Of a DNA stretch of 64,000 bases, positions 60,410 to 64,000 are shown in pieces. Origin of the DNA: Paenibacillus spongiae (GTDB lineage: Bacteria > Bacillota > Bacilli > Paenibacillales > Paenibacillaceae); contig NZ_CP091430.1 of NCBI RefSeq assembly GCF_024734895.1, forward strand, positions 3,738,501-3,802,500, written 5' to 3'. Below the pieces are notes generated by a model that was given only the letters and a program-made list of their open reading frames with translations, was not told the DNA's origin and did no database searches. Every line of letters begins with the position of its first letter. Within the stretch, counting starts at the first letter, position 1. A program made the translations under genes and the position numbers.

Positions 60410-60990
60410 TAGATATGCATACGCATACGCAACATACGCAAACAAAATCGTTGGTTTGGTCGGGTTACGCAGTTTTTATTTGGTCCATCGTTTATATGTT
60501 ACCACACCTTTACTGGGCTTTAGGCGGCACGATAGGGGAGAGTCTACTAAAACCTGATATCGTACAACATATCCATTTTGATTTGATTAATGGGATTGCA
60601 TCTGTATTTCTAACCGTTGCCGGAATCATTGGTCTTGCATTTATTTATTGGAGTAAGGGCAGATTTTCTAGTTATCTGTGGCTATTTATAGCCTGGGCAG
60701 GATGTTCGTTAGCTGCTTCGCACGGCATTTATGGAATTGTTTATAGAATACTTCAAATCAGTGGGGTAGTCGGGTTGGAATCGGGATCAATTGACATCCA
60801 TGAAGATGCCTTTGTGTTGTGGGATCTAGTGCTCTTTGAACCTTGGTTTTTAATCGAGGGGATATTATTTGGCCTATTAGGGTACTGTTTCTTGAAAAAC
60901 GCCCGCAGCAGAAAATTCTGGCTGGCGGCTTGCATGATCGGCATTATTGTCGGTTTGGTCTCTGGGATTATGGGTGTGCGATTTGCATAA
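60406..60990 (+). CDS. DUF3995-like membrane protein
   Basis: The 194-residue protein has about five helices. MLPHLYWALGGTIGESLL after the first helix matches the W-ALGG motif of DUF3995 and related proteins; a KVFWALGGTLG motif of the same type occurs in the pseudogene behind it (61030-61814). GTG 60406 overlaps the previous stop; ATG 60415 is an alternative that keeps the histidine-rich start MHTHTQHTQT. Function unknown. Confidence 0.65.
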   Translation: MIDMHTHTQHTQTKSLVWSGYAVFIWSIVYMLPHLYWALGGTIGESLLKPDIVQHIHFDLINGIASVFLTVAGIIGLAFIYWSKGRFSSYLWLFIAWAGCSLAASHGIYGIVYRILQISGVVGLESGSIDIHEDAFVLWDLVLFEPWFLIEGILFGLLGYCFLKNARSRKFWLAACMIGIIVGLVSGIMGVRFA

Positions 60991-61029
60991 GCAATTGGCA
61001 GGCCGAAGGATGCGCCCCACGAGATAGTA

Positions 61030-61814
61030 TTTCAGGCTTGGACGGACCCGATGCGGTCGGTATCCTGCTGGCGATGGCGTTCGGTAGGCCGTGGGGTGAG
61101 CGGCTGCCTGCCTGGCTGGTGGCTTTGCCCGTATGGTTGGGCACCGGAGTGCTCGTCCCCATGCTGTTGCTGGTACCGGTACTCGGCCCGGCCGCCATGA
61201 CCCGGGATAAAGAGGCAGGCACAGCCGACTTCTAGGTCTACGAGCAGATTTTTAATCATGATCTCACTTGTCGGGGTCGGCATTTACCTGCCGCTCGCCT
61301 TGGCGGGGTACGCCAAGGCGCGGTGGCCCGAGGCACTGGGCGGTCCGACCGACTACGCGGAGTTGCCGGGACATACCCGACAGTTGCAAATCACCCTTGC
61401 CAGGCTCGCCGCAGTCGGCTGCATCCTGCTCGGCATCATCAAGGTGTTCTGGGCGTTGGGCGGCACCCTCGGCATCGACCCGGATATGCTGGATGACCGC
61501 GATATATGGTGACACCTGCTGACGTTGAGTACCGGCGCGTGGGCCTTCGCGGGGGCGTGGAGCCTGATGGTGCTGACCTTCCGCCGAGGGTCGCGGAGGT
61601 TCCTGCCCCCATGGCAGCAGCATGGATCTCATCAGGAATGCTGTTCTCCTACAACCTCTTTTCCGCCATTCGCTCCGATTCGCAGTTCAGCCCGGAGTAC
61701 CCGCTGGCACGGGTACTAACCATGGAGGCCGGCATCGTCTTGGGCGTGATGATGGGGATGATCATCCTGCTGGTGCTGCATGATCGCAGGCGAGCCCTGC
61801 ACGGCGAATCCTGA
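61030..61814 (+). pseudogene. Actinobacterial-type membrane protein gene with internal stops
   Basis: Reading across frames gives GLDGPDAVGILLAMAFGRPW, LVALPVWLGTGVLVPMLLLV, MISLVGVGIYLPLALAGYAK, LLGIIKVFWALGGTLGIDPD and MLFSYNLFSAIRSDSQFSPE. Breaks are a TAG at 61233 (AGTADF-stop-VYEQ), a frame change near 61255, a TGA at 61510 (DRDIW-stop-HLLTL) and a frame change near 61610. Both stops stand where tryptophan would fit. G+C is very high and the style recalls Streptomyces. The KVFWALGGT motif relates it to the gene in front, so the pair may have had related roles. Confidence 0.7.
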
Positions 61815-62125
61815 GAATCCGCTATGACCGCCATGCCTACCCCTAGGATGTTCTGCAACATACATATAAATGTCTGCCGGCGGGCTTGTACAAGTGGTTC
61901 CCTCATTGAGCTAACGGATAGTCTTGCTATGGGCCGATACTGTCTGTTCATCCGACCGTTCAGTGGTATTATTCGCTGGCTGATTCTTGCGCCCATCCGG
62001 CGGCACGCACTTCAACGCACCGCGAACAACAAGAGTCTCTGACAGGAATGGCATCAATAAAAAGTATCCGGTGTTGAAAATGTGTTGATATGTGATGGAG
62101 ACATATTTACTGGAGGTATATGGAT
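61815..62125. other. Gene-free stretch
   Basis: No gene is supported. An AT-rich promoter-like zone precedes the TGGAGG ribosome site at 62111. No repeat family member is visible. Confidence 0.3.
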
Positions 62126-62527
62126 ATGGATTGGCATAGTATTGCATTGACGGCGGCCGGGGCTATCGGCGGTGGCACGGCAGTGGTTCACGGAATGCTG
62201 ATGCAACGGCTGATAATCAGGCAGATCGATGCGGTTTTTGTGGCGGATGGACGGATATCTACACCGATGCAAAGGCTTTTGAAGTTGCTTTTACATTTCA
62301 CCTCGTTCAACTGGTTACTCAGCGGGCTCGCCTTGATCGTCGCTGCCATCTGGTTCGAACAGAATGCAAAGCTCGCGACGGGCCTACTTGCTGGCAGTTC
62401 TTTTCTTTATGGTACTGCAATATCTCTTTGGGTAATGCGCCGTCTTCATCCTAGCTGGATCTTGATGGCCGTTGCATTCATACTGATCATCTTGGGATTA
62501 ATACCGGGGACCGACGGTCCTGCTTAA
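62126..62527 (+). CDS. Small four-helix membrane protein
   Basis: The 133-residue protein has four helices: an N-terminal ALTAAGAIGGGTAVVHGMLM, a loop with RLIIRQIDAVFVADGRISTP, and three further segments ending ILMAVAFILIILGLIPG. The HG-x-x-MQRLI motif occurs in small uncharacterised integral proteins; I cannot assign a family. ATG 62126 has GGAGG nine bases upstream; ATG 62120 would be too close. It stands alone. Confidence 0.65.
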   Translation: MDWHSIALTAAGAIGGGTAVVHGMLMQRLIIRQIDAVFVADGRISTPMQRLLKLLLHFTSFNWLLSGLALIVAAIWFEQNAKLATGLLAGSSFLYGTAISLWVMRRLHPSWILMAVAFILIILGLIPGTDGPA

Positions 62528-62769
62528 ATTCAGTAGGCGTGACCAATAAAAAGTATTTGGAGGAAGGAGGACCCAGATTGATTCTACTCAATAAATCTCA
62601 AATACAACGGAGGCAACTCGCATCCATTCGAATTCGGTATTGATTAAGCTCCCTCGATATGATTTGATTTTCTCACGCAAGCTCGTGTATTCGCAGGATT
62701 TCATCCCTCTACCTCTTAGACGAGGTTGATGAATGAAAAGAGCTAGGGATTCAATAGGTTGAGCCGTTA

Positions 62770-62890
62770 GAAGGCGTGCGGGCCAAATCGGTCGATTTCT
62801 CAAACTTCCGATAAAATTGTTGCAGCAATTTTATGGCCAATACCGGGAATCGACTGGATTAAATCATACTCTTCGATTTCTTCAGCCGGG
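62770..62890 (-). mobile_element. Fragment of an IS110-family transposase, C-terminal part
   Basis: On the minus strand AEEIEEYDLIQSIPGIGHKI then AATILSEV-stop-EIDRFGPHAF matches the helix-hairpin-helix part (SIPGIG...ILSEIGDI.RF) of IS110 transposases. It is much shorter than a gene and ends at the padR relic. The bases 62528-62769 before it show nothing else. Confidence 0.7.
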
Positions 62891-63012
62891 GCGATGAATC
62901 ACAGGGCGGACGGCGCAAATATTTTAGGATTACCGAGAAAGGCAAGATGACTTACGCCCGGAACAAAAGCAACTGGGAGTATGCAAAATGCGTGCTCGAA
63001 AACTTATTATAG
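62887..63012 (+). pseudogene. C-terminal fragment of a PadR-family regulator
   Basis: The frame reads GGRRKYFRITEKGKMTYARN then KSNWEYAKCVLENLL-stop. GRRKYFRIT-x-KG is the wing of PadR repressors. The N-terminal half is replaced by the IS110 fragment. It is followed by GGAGG and the start of the HAAS/pentapeptide gene, the usual partner order. Confidence 0.7.
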
Positions 63013-63026
63013 GGAGGTTTGTTGTT

Positions 63027-63630
63027 ATGAATGAGAAATTGAACAACTATTTGAACATCGTTTTCGCACCGTACGATGGGGTATAGAGCGTCACCGAATT
63101 AAAGGTCGACCTGCTTTCTGATTTACAGGAGCGGTTCCGTGAACTCAAAGCCGAGGGCAAGGATGATGAAACCGCTTTCGAGAGGACCATTGAAAGCATC
63201 GGAGACATTGAGCAAAACGAGCTTCAATAAATCCATCCTTGTGCGCACCAACTTCAGCAAGTCGGGTCTAGACGGAGCAAAATTCATAGGTGCAAAGCTG
63301 ACCGATGTCAAGCTGACCATGACCGACCTCAGAAAAACAATCTTTGAAAACTGTATGTTTGACGGTGTTGACTTCACATCTTCCGATCTGGCAGGGCTGC
63401 GTCTTGACGGCCAAACCTTCATCGGCGTCAAGTTCGACAAAGCGGCTTTGAACGAAGTTTCGTTCAAGGGCGCGACACTCAAGAATGCGTCTTTCCAAGG
63501 GTCTTTGTTGTCCAAGAAGTACTACCGCGCCATCAAAACCGTCTGCTTTGACGGCGCGGTCATGGATAAGCTGACCTATGCCGCGCTTAAAGGCATGGAG
63601 GCCGATTTGTCCAAGATTACGGTTCGATAA
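63027..63630 (+). pseudogene. Broken HAAS/pentapeptide-repeat protein gene
   Basis: ATG 63027 with GGGAGG upstream opens NEKLNNYLNIVFAPYDGV-stop-SVTELKVDLL and ERFRELKAEGKDDETAFERT, a permease-prefix/HAAS domain with TAG at codon 20. After GDIEQ the frame shifts into pentapeptide repeats (NKSILVRTNFSKSGLDGAKF, IGAKLTDVKLTMTDL, FDGVDFTSSDLAGLRLDG) that end at TAA 63628. A deletion seems to have removed the first repeats at about 63215-63225. PadR-coupled pentapeptide proteins are of unknown role. Confidence 0.8.
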
Positions 63631-63819
63631 GGAGAAGCAGCAGGACATATCTCGATTCTGTTTACCCAGAACAGGAGGTGAGTCAGATTTTGATTGCCAA
63701 TATTCAGTCTCTTTGATGCATCGAATACACCTTTTTGACAAAGGACTTTCAAGGATGAATAACATAAGAGAATTTATAGTTTAAAACAATAGGGCTAAAA
63801 GTAAAGAGAGGGAAACCAA

Positions 63820-64000
63820 ATGCAAAAGATGATGGCACAAAGCAATAGAGGCTTCTCCGAAACAGGGCTGCGCAGAATGCGCGACGTGCTGGCACGGCAT
63901 GTCGAGTCCGGGAAGATTCCTGGGCTCGTCGCTCTGGTCAGCCGGTACGGTGAGACGCACGTCGAAGCGCTTGGCACGATGCGCCATGACGGTGGCGCGC
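63820..64000 (+). CDS. Beta-lactamase-fold serine hydrolase, N-terminal part (cut by window end)
   Basis: ATG 63820, with AGAGAGGGAAA upstream, opens a frame that stays open to the window edge: GFSETGLRRMRDVLARHVES, then GKIPGLVALVSRYGETHVEALGT. This is the usual start of class C beta-lactamase-like esterases and D-aminopeptidases (RMRDVL..HVESG.IPGLVALV). The catalytic SxxK lies beyond the window. There is no signal peptide, so a cytoplasmic esterase is likely. Confidence 0.75.
   Translation, partial: MQKMMAQSNRGFSETGLRRMRDVLARHVESGKIPGLVALVSRYGETHVEALGTMRHDGGA

Noticed and set aside
60993-61065. Frame reading KDAPHEIVFQAWTDP, resembling an AHSA1 domain start
   Set aside because: Only about 15 residues match, and another frame over the same bases gives a longer match to the membrane-protein pseudogene. 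Probably coincidence.

Overview
The window looks like chromosomal DNA of a spore-former-type Bacillota, most likely Paenibacillaceae (Paenibacillus, Cohnella or a relative). This rests on strong GGAGG ribosome sites with frequent TTG and GTG starts, Bacillus-type Zur boxes, a DUF4855/discoidin secreted protein, ArsR-AHSA1 pairs, a YtrA-type GntR/ABC unit, and mid-range G+C broken by patches that are visibly richer or poorer in G+C. All of this is reading by eye; no database search was run.

Layout. 1-7.6 kb: an envelope module with an M56 (BlaR1-like) protease, a TlpA thioredoxin, a degenerate Lgt-like membrane protein, AsnB, a MotB/OmpA-type peptidoglycan-binding protein, an M15 carboxypeptidase and a true Lgt, followed on the other strand by a membrane cupredoxin. 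Two near-identical perfect palindromes (ACTACA-N3-TGTAGT) sit in front of the tlpA-like gene and asnB and probably bind a BlaI-type repressor encoded left of the window. 7.8-13.2 kb: a G+C-rich GMC oxidoreductase, then a DeoR regulator divergent from a Gfo/Idh dehydrogenase and a sugar-isomerase-like TIM barrel. 13.4-24 kb: single genes (UvrA-like ATPase, double GNAT, FabV, RibD-type reductase, cyclase/hydrolase, sugar dehydrogenase, DUF998) separated by dispersed repeats. 24-31 kb: a BaeSR-like two-component system, a DUF6223-like protein, a serine hydrolase and an APH-like kinase. 31-41 kb: VOC protein, two ArsR-AHSA1 pairs, an FNR-like reductase behind a promoter carrying paired operators, DoxX, CAP-domain protein and a GntR/ABC transporter.

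42.3-50.4 kb: a zinc-starvation block. A COG0523 GTPase follows two Zur boxes that flank a small terminator, and a complete cntA-B-C-D-F-E-like set for uptake and export of a staphylopine-type metallophore follows in the S. aureus order, but no metallophore synthase is present. 50.4-57 kb is a decay zone: a sugar-binding lipoprotein gene split by inversion, relics on both sides of an intact DUF4855 protein, a truncated methyltransferase, an IS110 remnant and a tRNA-like fragment. 57.6-64 kb: a NarL-type two-component system behind a small leader ORF, two small membrane proteins, a stop-riddled actinobacterial-looking membrane-protein pseudogene, a second IS110 scrap next to a broken padR/pentapeptide operon, and the start of a serine hydrolase cut by the window end.

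At least four intergenic repeat families were seen (GAGGACAAGAACATATAGCG; GGCCGACG...GGCAGGAT; AACGGGAAACGATAGT plus a hairpin; and a roughly 100-bp pair at 13.2 and 36.5 kb). I see no rRNA genes, no complete tRNA gene, no CRISPR array and no intact insertion sequence.
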